Shown: one piece after another, positions 50,950 to 59,813 of the stretch
How positions within the stretch are numbered: position 1 is the stretch's first letter
Layout: every line of letters begins with the position of its first letter
Assembly: GCA_902627055.1 (NCBI GenBank)
Contig: CACOHS010000002.1
Span: forward strand, 68,380 to 132,379
From: an uncultured SAR86 cluster bacterium
GTDB taxonomy: Bacteria; Pseudomonadota; Gammaproteobacteria; Magnimaribacterales; D2472
Length of the DNA: 64,000 bases
Reading direction: 5' to 3'
Translations under genes and position numbers: made by a program
Notes under the pieces: generated by a model
The model's database searches: none
What the model saw: the letters and a program-made list of their open reading frames with translations, nothing else
What the model was told of the DNA's origin: nothing

Positions 50950-52048
50950 AACAAGTTCTATCTAAGTTATACTGCTCACATATTTCATCATTGTTTTCTC
51001 CGGCTTTAAGTGCTGAGTGCTTTATTTTGGAAGCAGTTTCTGAAAATCTAGGAGCTGGAGCCGGCTGAATAATTCCATCAATTTCAACAAATGAATTTCT
51101 TGATTTCATATGATAATGCTCTGGTGCTTCAGATAAATTTAATACGGGAGCAACACATGCATCTGTTCCATCAAATATATTAGCCCATTCATCGCGAGTT
51201 TTTTCTTTAATCTTATCTTTAATGATTTTTTTTAGATGAGGCCATTGCTCTCTATCATGCTGATTCTGAAATTTTGTATCTGATATATCTAATTTTTCAA
51301 GAAGAATTGCATAAAATTGAGGCTCGATAGCTCCAATTGCCAAAAACTTTCCATCAGAACATTCATAACTATCATAAAAATGGGCGCCACCATCAAGCAT
51401 GTTTGATTCTCGTTCCTCTAACCAAAAACCAGATGCCTTAAAAGCATAAAACATGGACATTAAAACGGATGCTCCATCTACCATAGCAGCATCAACTACT
51501 TGACCTTTACCGCCATTTTTTATGTTCAATAAGGCAGAAACCATTCCCAAGGCAAGAAACATGCCGCCACCTCCAAAATCACCTACTAAATTTAATGGAG
51601 GTGGTGGTGTATCCTCTTTTCTACCCATTAATTCTAGGGCTCCAGTCAAAGCAATATAGTTGATATCATGACCAGCAGTTTTAGATAACGGCCCATCTTG
51701 TCCCCAGCCTGTCATCCTCCCATAAACAAGGTTGGAGTTAATTTTCAAACACTCTTCTGGTCCAAGACCAAGTCGCTCCATAACGCCAGGTCTAAAACCC
51801 TCTATGATTCCATCAACGCTTGCTAAAAGTTTTTTTATTTCTTCAATTGTTTTTGAGTTTTTCAAATCCGCAGATAATGAAAGTTTTGATCTGTTTTGAA
51901 AATCGATTGTATTTCCCTGACCATGTTGAGAGGCTCTATCAATTCTTATAACCTCTGCTCCTAAATCAGCTAAAATCATTCCACAAAAAGGTCCTGGTCC
52001 GATGCCAGCAAATTCAACAAGTTTTATGCCGCTTAAAGGTCCTGCCAT
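50942..52048 (-). CDS. CaiB/BaiF CoA-transferase family III, alpha-methylacyl-CoA racemase (AMACR)-like
   Basis: This 368-aa family III protein has LVEFAGIGPGPFCGMILADLGAEVIRIDR at the start and the AMACR active-site pattern AGHDINYIALTGAL (His, Asp) and VGDFGGGG (Asp), which distinguishes racemases from formyl-CoA-type transferases. In known organisms AMACR inverts the 2-methyl centre of branched acyl-CoAs, including sterol side-chain and phytanyl intermediates. That fits the P450/Rieske/BVMO content of the window, though the substrate here is inferred. It lies 3 bp after the MMPL exporter gene. Confidence 0.9.
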   Translation of the reverse strand: MAGPLSGIKLVEFAGIGPGPFCGMILADLGAEVIRIDRASQHGQGNTIDFQNRSKLSLSADLKNSKTIEEIKKLLASVDGIIEGFRPGVMERLGLGPEECLKINSNLVYGRMTGWGQDGPLSKTAGHDINYIALTGALELMGRKEDTPPPPLNLVGDFGGGGMFLALGMVSALLNIKNGGKGQVVDAAMVDGASVLMSMFYAFKASGFWLEERESNMLDGGAHFYDSYECSDGKFLAIGAIEPQFYAILLEKLDISDTKFQNQHDREQWPHLKKIIKDKIKEKTRDEWANIFDGTDACVAPVLNLSEAPEHYHMKSRNSFVEIDGIIQPAPAPRFSETASKIKHSALKAGENNDEICEQYNLDRTCFS

Positions 52049-52051
52049 TTA

Positions 52052-54508
52052 TTACTCCTGATATGAAAAAGCATTAAAGAACTTTAATAGAAATGGTAAC
52101 AAAGTTAAGGAAGCGAAAAAAGAAACCATCAGTGCAAAAGCTGTAAATAATCCAAAAAGAACTGTTGGTGTGAAATTTGAAAGAGCAAAAATAGAAAATC
52201 CAGCTGCTATTGTTGTTGCTGTGTAAAAAACAGCTCTACCCACAGTCTCATGTGAGTTTGATATCCTCTGATTATTAGTAAGACCTTTGTTGCTAACCTC
52301 AATCTTATATCTATATAGATAATGAATAGTGTTATCTACTGCCATACCGACACTTATTGCAGCAACAGTAATAGTCATTATATCTAGAGGTATACTTAAA
52401 AATCCTAACAAACCTAGAACAGACCCAGCTGTAATTAAATTTGGAGCAAGCGCTATTAAAGTAATTTTTATTGATCTAAAAATTAAGAGCATCATCAATC
52501 CAATGATGGAGAAAACTATTCCTAATGATTTTATTTGTGAGGAAAATAATGATTGCAACATGTTGTTGTATAAAACAGCCAGACCTGTTACTTGAATTTG
52601 ATCTTTACTTAAATCAAATTTATTTATTAGATCATTATTAATCATTTTCAATAGCTCATTTCTATTGAGTGTTTCTGCAGACTCAAGGACTCTTGCTGAA
52701 ATTCTTACTTTTGAATCATCCTCATTAATATAAGAGTAAAGCAAAGTTTCTTTAATATCTTCTGGCAGCACAGAGCGTAATAAAGCTAACTCCAGATCAT
52801 TCAATTCATTATCATCATTAATCATTCTTGCTAATTTAATTCCACTTACTACGCTTAAGACTTTCCCTATTTCAGGAATTTCGTCAAGATAATCATGAAT
52901 CTCCTCTAGCTTCGCTAGAGATGAAGAATTCCACCAGTAACCAGAAGCATCACTAGATTCATCTGCAAATAAATCATCTTCAAATAAATCATCGCCTTCA
53001 AAATCCAATTCATCAAATATTTCAAGGGCTGGTTGATCAATTAAAATATCTAATGTGGCAGTTCCTCCTAATTGTTGATCAAGCAATAACATGCCCTGAT
53101 AAATTTCTGTATCTGGAGAAAAATAGTCTATAAATCTATTCTCAACTTCAAGTTTTGAAATTCCGTAAACTAATGAAATTGAAATAAAAATAAAAAAGGC
53201 AGCAATTAACTTTCCTTGGTTGATTGTAAAAGATGCTAGTTTTGAAGGTATTTTCTTAATGAAATCTAGTGAGTGAGTATGTGTAGTTTTTATAACAAGC
53301 TTCATTAAACTTGGTAAAAAAGTAAAAGTAAAAGCAAACGCAAAAGCCATTCCAACTGCCATCATTTTCCCAAACTCAATCACAGGTTTAATATCTCCCA
53401 TAATCAGTGAAAGAAAAGCTATTGCAGTAGTTAATGCAGCAAATAAACATGGCATAACCATCTGATTTAAGGTATTTAATATAGCCTCATCTACTGATTC
53501 TGAGCTTTTTGAAACTTCCGTAAATCTTACCAATACATGCACGGTCAATGAAATAGTTAATATAAGTAATAGGGCAATAAAGTTTGATGAGATAACACTA
53601 ATTTTCCAGTTCATTAAACCAAGCACACTCGCGGTAAATGCTGTTGTGACAAATGCATTGCTTAAGGGCAAAATTACAAACCAAATATTTTGAAAAAATA
53701 AATAGAGCATCAAGCAAAAAATAATTGCAACGCCAGCCCCAAACACAGCTAAATCAGATTTTATAAAAGTCATCATATCTGTAGCTATCATTGAGGCGCC
53801 ACCTAAAAACAAAGTTCCTTGATTGATGTTTTGTGACAAAATTTCTCTAATCTGAGCTATTAGATTTGTTCTTTCATTCGCCTCATTGTCATTTATTTTA
53901 GAAATTTGTTGATTGATATTACTAAGTTGATTTTTTTGATTAATCGAAAGGCTGGGCATATCGAGCAACTCATATCTTTTTTGAATTAAATCTCTATACA
54001 AACTATTCTCTTGAATAGTCACCTGTATTGCCGTTGTATCTCCAGATGGACTAATTATGAGCTCTGAATAAACAGGATTATTTAGTATTTCCTCTTTTGC
54101 TGCTGCAAAATCAACATTTTTAGATTCTAAAGTTTTAAGATTATCCATTAAATCAGTTAACGGAACTTTAGGCTGAAAGAATATAGGGGCGTCTAAAATG
54201 CTAAGAACCGATTGAATGCTGGGAAGCTTTTCTAAATCATGGGTTAACTTTTGAATTGTTGCCAAAGATTGAGGTGAAAATAGGTCTGCCTTGGGGGTGA
54301 AAGTAATAATTAAGAAATCTGAATTGCCAAATATTTCTCCTGTCTCTCTATATATCCTAAAGGCTTCATCACCCTCTATGACTAATGCATCCGAAGATGC
54401 ATCAAGTTTAAAATTTTTTAGCCCGACACTTGCTGAAAGAAAAATAGCTACTATAAAAACCATTACTGTTATTGGTTTTTTGAGAATTAGTCTAAAGATA
54501 CTTTGCAT
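52052..54508 (-). CDS. RND-superfamily MMPL-type exporter
   Basis: The ATG at 54508 (MQSIFRLILKKPI) is preferred over the ORF-track TTG at 54532, because it follows the bolA stop by 2 bp. The protein is about 818 aa with 12 helices in two halves, each with a large periplasmic loop. LILTISLTVHVLVRFTEV and VAAISVGMAVDNTIHYLYRY are the two SSD-like cores with the proton-relay acidic residue (Asp in VGMAVDN). An acidic insert in loop 2 (DELDFEGDDLFEDDLFADE) is unusual. It probably exports lipids or hydrophobic compounds and is followed by the AMACR-like gene. Confidence 0.88.
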   Translation of the reverse strand: MQSIFRLILKKPITVMVFIVAIFLSASVGLKNFKLDASSDALVIEGDEAFRIYRETGEIFGNSDFLIITFTPKADLFSPQSLATIQKLTHDLEKLPSIQSVLSILDAPIFFQPKVPLTDLMDNLKTLESKNVDFAAAKEEILNNPVYSELIISPSGDTTAIQVTIQENSLYRDLIQKRYELLDMPSLSINQKNQLSNINQQISKINDNEANERTNLIAQIREILSQNINQGTLFLGGASMIATDMMTFIKSDLAVFGAGVAIIFCLMLYLFFQNIWFVILPLSNAFVTTAFTASVLGLMNWKISVISSNFIALLLILTISLTVHVLVRFTEVSKSSESVDEAILNTLNQMVMPCLFAALTTAIAFLSLIMGDIKPVIEFGKMMAVGMAFAFAFTFTFLPSLMKLVIKTTHTHSLDFIKKIPSKLASFTINQGKLIAAFFIFISISLVYGISKLEVENRFIDYFSPDTEIYQGMLLLDQQLGGTATLDILIDQPALEIFDELDFEGDDLFEDDLFADESSDASGYWWNSSSLAKLEEIHDYLDEIPEIGKVLSVVSGIKLARMINDDNELNDLELALLRSVLPEDIKETLLYSYINEDDSKVRISARVLESAETLNRNELLKMINNDLINKFDLSKDQIQVTGLAVLYNNMLQSLFSSQIKSLGIVFSIIGLMMLLIFRSIKITLIALAPNLITAGSVLGLLGFLSIPLDIMTITVAAISVGMAVDNTIHYLYRYKIEVSNKGLTNNQRISNSHETVGRAVFYTATTIAAGFSIFALSNFTPTVLFGLFTAFALMVSFFASLTLLPFLLKFFNAFSYQE

Positions 54509-54510
54509 AT

Positions 54511-54816
54511 TTAAGATTTTTTGTTGGCGCAATCTGGGGATGAGAATATTACTGGATTATCTTTGTATTCTTCAAGAGTAAAGGCTTGTATAGATAATGC
54601 GTGTATTTCTTTCATGACTTTAGATAGAATTTGATATATCAGTTGATGTCTTTTAACTTTGCTCAGTGTTATAAAATCATCTGAAGCTATTATTAATTTA
54701 AAATGGGTCTCTGAATTTGGTGGGACATTATGCATTGAACTCTCATTCTCTAAAAACATATGCTCAATAGTTAATTGGTTATTTAAGGCGTTTATGATAC
54801 TTTCATAAGCACTCAT
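54511..54816 (-). CDS. BolA/IbaG-family protein
   Basis: This 101-aa protein has the BolA fold. FENE..SSMHNVPPNSETHFKLIIASDDF gives the conserved S-x-x-H and H-F-x-x-x-x-x-S, and SKVKRHQLIYQILSKVMKEIHALSIQAFT is the F-x-G-x-x-x-x-x-R-H-x-x-V/I-x-x-x-L-type helix, with the invariant histidine in EIHALSI. BolA proteins bind [2Fe-2S] glutaredoxins and some act in iron-sulfur trafficking. No glutaredoxin is adjacent. Its ATG overlaps the upstream alkyltransferase stop by 4 bp, and the MMPL gene starts 2 bp after its own stop. Confidence 0.9.
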   Translation of the reverse strand: MSAYESIINALNNQLTIEHMFLENESSMHNVPPNSETHFKLIIASDDFITLSKVKRHQLIYQILSKVMKEIHALSIQAFTLEEYKDNPVIFSSPDCANKKS

Positions 54817-55253
54817 ACGGACTCCATTTTTAAAAGATATTCTTTATTTATTTTCCCTAAGGCAAACTCCCCTGTTGATCCATCTTGCTTAATTACCCTG
54901 TGACATGGAATAAGAAGAGGTAATGGATTTAACCGACAAGCAGTTCCAACTGCCCTTGCAGCTCCTGGAGAGCCAATCTTTGAAGCTAGCGAAGAGTAAG
55001 ATTCAGTATGGCCTCTTGGTATTGTTGACAATGTTTCCCACAACTTTAATTGAAATGGCGTGCCTTGAATAAAATATTTTGGAAGACTTTTTAAACCTTT
55101 TTTACTAAAAAAATGATTTATTACCTTTTGAAGACTGATATCAGGAAAATTAGAGGAATTTTGTTGGCCTATATAAATGAGCTTTACCAATAAAGAATTA
55201 ACATAGAAAGAATTAAAATTTCCAATTGGAGTTATTATTGACTTTGATTCCAT
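54813..55253 (-). CDS. ogt: Methylated-DNA-protein cysteine methyltransferase (Ogt/MGMT)
   Basis: This 146-aa protein has the MGMT domain: TPFQLKLWETLSTIPRGHTESYSSLA, then GSPGAARAVGTACRLNPLPLLIPCHRVIKQDG. PCHRV holds the acceptor cysteine. N-terminal residues form the short Ogt-type domain without Ada fusion. It repairs O6-methylguanine in DNA by irreversible alkyl transfer to the cysteine. It shares an operon with bolA (ATGA overlap), an arrangement of no obvious functional logic. Confidence 0.93.
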   Translation of the reverse strand: MESKSIITPIGNFNSFYVNSLLVKLIYIGQQNSSNFPDISLQKVINHFFSKKGLKSLPKYFIQGTPFQLKLWETLSTIPRGHTESYSSLASKIGSPGAARAVGTACRLNPLPLLIPCHRVIKQDGSTGEFALGKINKEYLLKMESV

Positions 55254-55299
55254 AATGGTAATTTTAACATTGCCAACTGCATGAAATAAAAAAAATAAA

Positions 55300-55321
55300 A
55301 AAGAGGGTCTATGCCCTCTTT
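55300..55321 (-). terminator. Intrinsic terminator downstream of the secreted-protein gene
   Basis: The 8-bp stem AAAGAGGG / CCCTCTTT with a 6-nt loop is followed on the minus strand by TTT then ATTTTTTT. It sits 22 bp after the stop of the 55343-56089 gene. Confidence 0.8.
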
Positions 55322-55342
55322 AATTTAAAAAATTAAAATTAT

Positions 55343-56089
55343 TTATTTTAATTGATGGGTAATGTAAATCCTGCTGTTAGAACATGAATCAATTAGCTCT
55401 CCAAGTGCTTTATCTTCATCTGATCCATTTATGTTCATCCAATAATTATCAGCCGCAGCCCCTAGCTCTGCAACAGTTCTTGCATAAAGGGAATAAACAT
55501 AATCATAATCACCCTCTGTCGCACCGGAACCAGGAAATATCATTTTCCGCCCAAGATTATCGCCCTTTGATTTGGCTGCAATTGCAAAATCTTTGTATGC
55601 ATCGAACACTTGTCGATTATTAACTCCCTCCTTCATCTTGCAATCTGAAAACCTAACCGCTCCAACTTCCATGTCACCTTCTGGAGATGAAACTGGCCAT
55701 TGCCAAGTATCTATTGCCTGAACTGGAATTGTTGGTACTTTTTTAAGGAGATCACCGCCATTTTTTACCCAATAATCAAGCCCAATATATTGCTCAGTAG
55801 CATTTGGCCAAATTCCTAAAAAAACACTGTCAAGTGAGTGTAAACTTGAGTTGAAGTAAGGCATAAAAAGAACGGGCTGCCAATTATCATAAATAGAATG
55901 TTTGCTAGTCCATTTAACTAAATCTTCTCCCCACTTTAATAAGTCTTCAAAATCTTTACCAGGCTTAAACTTATCAACATAATACTCTGCCTTATTTGGT
56001 ACCGGTTCATATTTATACTCAACTTGCGCATAAGTAATTGCTGGCATTAATAATGCACATATTGCCAACATTGAAGTTAGATTTTTCAT
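55343..56089 (-). CDS. Secreted hypothetical protein, 248 aa
   Basis: The start is set at 56089, where TGGAGAAATT precedes ATG; the ORF-track start adds 11 residues before the signal peptide (MKNLTSMLAICALLMPAITYA). The mature protein is tryptophan- and tyrosine-rich (KWGEDLVKWTSKHSIYDNWQP, DTWQWPVSSPEG) with two cysteines (SDCKMKEG, DSCSNSR) that could pair. The ending NSRIYITHQLK is well formed. I recognise no family. The pattern is of an extracytoplasmic protein of about 227 residues after cleavage. It is monocistronic, between a strong terminator and tRNA-Gly. Confidence 0.7.
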   Translation of the reverse strand: MKNLTSMLAICALLMPAITYAQVEYKYEPVPNKAEYYVDKFKPGKDFEDLLKWGEDLVKWTSKHSIYDNWQPVLFMPYFNSSLHSLDSVFLGIWPNATEQYIGLDYWVKNGGDLLKKVPTIPVQAIDTWQWPVSSPEGDMEVGAVRFSDCKMKEGVNNRQVFDAYKDFAIAAKSKGDNLGRKMIFPGSGATEGDYDYVYSLYARTVAELGAAADNYWMNINGSDEDKALGELIDSCSNSRIYITHQLK

Positions 56090-56162
56090 AATTTCTCCAT
56101 TAAAAATATATTTAAAATACACATTAACATGAAAATAATTTTATTGAGTGAAAATTTGAATA

Positions 56163-56237
56163 TGGTGCGGCATCCGAGATTCGAACTCGGACCATCTGCT
56201 TGGAAGGCAGATATACTAGCCATTATACTAATGCCGC
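56163..56237 (-). tRNA. tRNA-Gly (anticodon UCC)
   Basis: This 75-nt cloverleaf on the minus strand has encoded CCA. The acceptor is GCGGCAT/ATGCCGC, the anticodon stem is TCTGC/GCAGA with loop CTTCCAA, and the T-arm is TCCGAG-TTCGAAT-CTCGGA. Confidence 0.97.
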
Positions 56238-56344
56238 TAGAAGTGAATTCGTATATTACACTATCTTTTAATTAATCTTAATATAATTAAATAGTCTGGT
56301 GGAATTTAATAAACGCTCTACAGTGAAATAGTATAAAATTAATT

Positions 56345-56539
56345 ATGTTAATTGATTTTTACCACCTAAAAAAAGCAAAGGTCGGCTACGCAATCCATGG
56401 AGTAAGAGTTTTTAAAATTTCTTTTAAATTAATATTTCTTGGATTAACAGGAATAATTCATGCCTTGTTACCTTTTATTTTTTTAGAAACTGTCAGTACT
56501 GGAGTGAAGAAAATTAATCAAGAAATATCGCAATTTTAA
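56345..56539 (+). CDS. DUF6356-like small membrane-associated protein
   Basis: This 64-aa protein resembles the small DUF6356 group: a short N-terminal region (MLIDFYHLKKAKVGYAIHGVRVF) followed by one or two hydrophobic helices (FKLIFLGLTGIIHALLPFIFLETVS) and a short helix (GVKKINQEI). IHALLPFIFLETVS with its T-x-S end is the family's distinctive block. The function is unknown. A TATAAAAT lies about 10 bp before the ATG, so it has its own promoter in the gap after tRNA-Gly. Confidence 0.7.
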   Translation: MLIDFYHLKKAKVGYAIHGVRVFKISFKLIFLGLTGIIHALLPFIFLETVSTGVKKINQEISQF

Positions 56540-56540
56540 T

Positions 56541-57278
56541 TTATATCACTTTATAACGACGATACATTTTTGAGGGCTGGCATATCGACTGCTCCAAAAG
56601 CATTACTTGAATTTCCTTGCTTATTTCTAAAGACTGCCAAGATTCTATAAACTCTTGTCTTGATTCAAGAGATAAGAAAATATTTGTCCATTGAAATTGA
56701 TTTTCAGAATCAATTGCCTCTCCGTAAAAAATATCTACCGGAGCATTATATTTCAATAATGCATCTGTAAATTGCTCAAGGGTTAACTTTAATGTTGCGT
56801 AATTAAATCCTGTTATGTATTCACAATTTAATATTTCTGAGATCACATTTGAGTCTAGGATATTTTGAGAGGTGAGACTCATACTTCTGGTTAAAATATC
56901 TGACCCCTCGCATTCAGCTATCTCATCAAAGGATAACGTTTCAAGAGTGAGTTTAAATCTATCCAATGAAAGTTGATTAGCATGGTTAAAAACTAGTTTG
57001 AAAGATTTTGTATCAATTTGAGCTTCTTTTAATAGTGGAAATAAAAAAAATAGTTCTTCAGAGCTTTTATCAGTCCTGGAAAAACTATTAACAAATTTAG
57101 GTATAAATCTCTCAACTGAATTGAGAGTTTTGCCTGAAACTAAATTGCAATTTAAAGAAGTTTGATTCGTTGAGAATTCAGGTTTGATAAAATTATCAAG
57201 ATCTAAATTAGAATTTTGAGGATCTCCTCCACATCCCGAAACAACTATGAAAAAAATTATTAAAAGATAGTATTTCAA
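56541..57278 (-). CDS. Hypothetical lipoprotein, 245 aa
   Basis: The signal MKYYLLIIFFIVVSGCGGD contains a lipobox (VSGC). The mature part begins with a polar linker (DPQNSNLDLDNF) and then a domain of alternating helices and strands with several cysteines (SLNCNLVSG, IAECEG, LNCEYITG, QSICQPS). VDIFYGEAIDSENQFQWTNIFLSLESRQEF is a beta-rich segment reminiscent of stress-response or antibiotic-biosynthesis (ABM) folds, but that is weak. The family is not recognised. It is convergent with the DUF6356 gene (1-bp gap) and divergent from the PhoD-like gene. Confidence 0.6.
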   Translation of the reverse strand: MKYYLLIIFFIVVSGCGGDPQNSNLDLDNFIKPEFSTNQTSLNCNLVSGKTLNSVERFIPKFVNSFSRTDKSSEELFFLFPLLKEAQIDTKSFKLVFNHANQLSLDRFKLTLETLSFDEIAECEGSDILTRSMSLTSQNILDSNVISEILNCEYITGFNYATLKLTLEQFTDALLKYNAPVDIFYGEAIDSENQFQWTNIFLSLESRQEFIESWQSLEISKEIQVMLLEQSICQPSKMYRRYKVI

Positions 57279-57315
57279 CTTTAGTTAAATATTTAAATGA
57301 TGACATAATAATATT

Positions 57316-58302
57316 ATGAAAAAATATATCTGCCTACATGTTATGTGCATGTGTTCTATTCTTTTTAACTCTTCTCAAGTTCATGCATATAAATATGGAT
57401 TAGGATCTTGCCTTGATCAAAGCCTCGATCAAGTAATTTGGTCAGCTATTCAAGAGGAAAAATTAGATGGATTTATTTTTCTTGGAGACAATGTTTATGG
57501 AGATCAACCAAATGGGGAGCTTTTTAAAATGAGAAATGCTTATGAAGTTCAAAAAACTAAGTTGCCGAAGTGGTTAATAAAAGAAAAAGATATTTTAGCT
57601 ATATGGGATGACCATGATTTTGGTTTAAATGATGGAGGAAGAGACTATCTCTTCAAAGAAGAAGCCAAAAAAATGTTCTTAAATTTCTGGAATATCGCTG
57701 ATGATGATCCAAGAAATTACAGAGAAGGCTTATATTTCAAAGATATTAAAACTATAGATGGATCTAAAATTGAAATAATTGCTCTAGATACAAGATATTT
57801 CAGATCAAAACTAAATGGTAAAAAAAATGCTTATAAGCCAAATATAAATCCTCAAGCAACGATTCTTGGAAAAGAGCAATGGGATTGGGTCCAATCATCA
57901 ATTACTAATTCAACAGCAAAAGCAATTATTATTTTGTCATCTATTCAAGTGTTAGCTACTGATCATCCATATGAAAAATGGGCAAACTTTCCATTAGAGC
58001 GCTCAAAACTAATAAGAATTCTGTCTGAAGCAGCTCAAGATAAAGCAGTAATTGTAGTTTCAGGTGATAGACATAGATCAGGAATATATCAAAATAATTT
58101 TTTTACCGAAATTACAGCTTCTTCCCTAAATAAACCCGGATCAAAATTTAAAGAAAGTGATCCATTATTAATAGGTGAGACATTTCCAGAAATGAATTAC
58201 GGAATTTTGGATATACAGCCATTACAAAATAGAATTACTCTTTCGCTACATGACAAAAAAGGAAAAAAACTTAATTCTAAGATTATTAATTTCTTACAAT
58301 GA
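57316..58302 (+). CDS. PhoD-like alkaline phosphatase/phosphodiesterase, secreted
   Basis: This 328-aa protein has a signal peptide (MKKYICLHVMCMCSILFNSSQVHA). The metallophosphoesterase blocks of the PhoD-like group are GLGSCLDQSLDQ, DGFIFLGDNVYGD, ILAIWDDHDFGLNDGG and AVIVVSGDRHRSGIYQ, giving the metal-binding aspartates and histidines. EKWANFPLERSKLIRIL is typical as well. It is compact relative to classic PhoD (about 550 aa) and lacks the N-terminal Tat-type domain. It overlaps the photolyase-related gene by 4 bp. It probably hydrolyses phosphate esters at the cell surface. Confidence 0.9.
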   Translation: MKKYICLHVMCMCSILFNSSQVHAYKYGLGSCLDQSLDQVIWSAIQEEKLDGFIFLGDNVYGDQPNGELFKMRNAYEVQKTKLPKWLIKEKDILAIWDDHDFGLNDGGRDYLFKEEAKKMFLNFWNIADDDPRNYREGLYFKDIKTIDGSKIEIIALDTRYFRSKLNGKKNAYKPNINPQATILGKEQWDWVQSSITNSTAKAIIILSSIQVLATDHPYEKWANFPLERSKLIRILSEAAQDKAVIVVSGDRHRSGIYQNNFFTEITASSLNKPGSKFKESDPLLIGETFPEMNYGILDIQPLQNRITLSLHDKKGKKLNSKIINFLQ

Positions 58303-59813
58303 CAGGATCAAATATGAAAAACATAGGGCTAATATTTCCAGATGAGTTATCTGCCAATAATAAAGTTCTTTCTGCAATTAAAAATTCTGATCCACTATTA
58401 CTTTATGAACCATGTGATTCTTTTTACCAACTAAAGCATCATAAACATAAATTGGTATTGCTTATTTCAGGATTAAGACACTGGAAAAAAGAATTAGAAA
58501 AAGATTTCCAAAACATTATTCATATAAAAATTTCAAAAGATAGAAGCAAAGACTTGATGCATGAGCTTGAAAATATGCATAAAAAAATTGAATTCAACGT
58601 TTTGCATGTAACACAACCAAGTGATCATGGAATTTTGACTCAGCTGATGTTCTTTGGATCAACTCATAATGTTGAATTAAAAATTTATCCAGATACAAAA
58701 TTTATTGATTCAATAGAAGGATTTTCTGAATGGTCAAAGGATAAAAAATCTCTAGTGCAAGAATATTATTATCGATGGCTAAGGAAAAAATATAACTTAC
58801 TAATGAATGGAAATAAACCTTTGGGAGATAAATGGAATTTTGATAAAGAGAATCAAAAAAGTATCTCAAAATTAAAAGAAATACCAAAAAAAAGAGTCAA
58901 AATAAAATCAGATGAGATAACAGTATCAACAATGGTTGATGTAGAAAATTGTTTCCCAGATTCAATGGGGGATTTAGAAACTTTTAATTGGGCAGTTACT
59001 CATAAAGGTGCAAGAAAACAACTAAAAACATTTTTAAATAATTACTTTAGGTTGTTTGGAGATTTTGAAGATGCTATCGATAAAGAAAATAACACTCTAT
59101 TTCATTCTCTTTTATCGCCATATATAAACTCTGGGTTATTAGATCCAATGGAGTGCATTGTTGATGCTGTTAGCTTTTTCAACGATGCGGATAATAAAAT
59201 TCCAATCAATGCTTTAGAAGGATTTGTTAGGCAGATTTTAGGATGGAGAGAGTTTATTAGAGGGGTTTATTGGGAAAATATGCCGCAATACAAACAGATG
59301 AACTATTGGTCTCATAAAAATAGTTTTAATAATAACTGGTATTCGGGAGAGACAGGAATTCCTATATTAGATGATGCAATTAAAGAATCTGCATCAACAG
59401 GTTATACGCATCATATAAATAGACTAATGATTATTTCAAATTTGATGAATTTATCTAACATCAATCCAAATGAGATTTATAGATGGTTTATGGAAATGTA
59501 TGTAGATTCTGCTGATTGGGTAATGGTACCTAATGTTTATGGAATGGGTACATATGCTGATGGGGGTATATTTTCTACAAAGCCTTATATTTGTGGTTCA
59601 AGTTACATGCTAAGAATGTCAAATTACAAAAAGGGAGACTGGTGCGATGCGGTTGATGGTCTCTATTGGAAATTTATAGAAAATAATAGAGATTTCTTTG
59701 CAACAAACCCCAGATTGGCACTAATGATTAGATCGCTAGATAAGATGAATGTTGAAAGGAAAAATAAAATTTTTCATGCTGCAGAAAAATTTATTGAAAA
59801 TAATACTTCTTAA
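58299..59813 (+). CDS. Photolyase/cryptochrome-related flavoprotein (FeS-BCP/PhrB group) with a changed cluster motif
   Basis: This 504-aa protein starts NIGLIFPDELS, the N-terminal domain of the bacterial (6-4) photolyase group. The FAD-binding half has PINALEGFVRQILGWREFIRG, TGYTHHINRLMIISNLMNL and MYVDSADWVMVPNVYGMGTYADGG. In PhrB-type proteins a YCxxCxY segment follows KPY...MS; here it reads YICGSSYMLRMSNYKKGDWCDAVDGLYW, with cysteines near residues 432 and 449 only. The [4Fe-4S] cluster may therefore be absent or ligated differently. An ATG at 58314 with AGGA upstream is an alternative start. Light-driven DNA repair or light sensing is expected. Confidence 0.88.
   Translation: MTGSNMKNIGLIFPDELSANNKVLSAIKNSDPLLLYEPCDSFYQLKHHKHKLVLLISGLRHWKKELEKDFQNIIHIKISKDRSKDLMHELENMHKKIEFNVLHVTQPSDHGILTQLMFFGSTHNVELKIYPDTKFIDSIEGFSEWSKDKKSLVQEYYYRWLRKKYNLLMNGNKPLGDKWNFDKENQKSISKLKEIPKKRVKIKSDEITVSTMVDVENCFPDSMGDLETFNWAVTHKGARKQLKTFLNNYFRLFGDFEDAIDKENNTLFHSLLSPYINSGLLDPMECIVDAVSFFNDADNKIPINALEGFVRQILGWREFIRGVYWENMPQYKQMNYWSHKNSFNNNWYSGETGIPILDDAIKESASTGYTHHINRLMIISNLMNLSNINPNEIYRWFMEMYVDSADWVMVPNVYGMGTYADGGIFSTKPYICGSSYMLRMSNYKKGDWCDAVDGLYWKFIENNRDFFATNPRLALMIRSLDKMNVERKNKIFHAAEKFIENNTS

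Noticed and set aside
55384-55623. 79-aa plus-strand ORF opposite the secreted-protein gene
   Set aside because: It is a shadow of a gene that has a signal peptide, ribosome site and terminator on the other strand.
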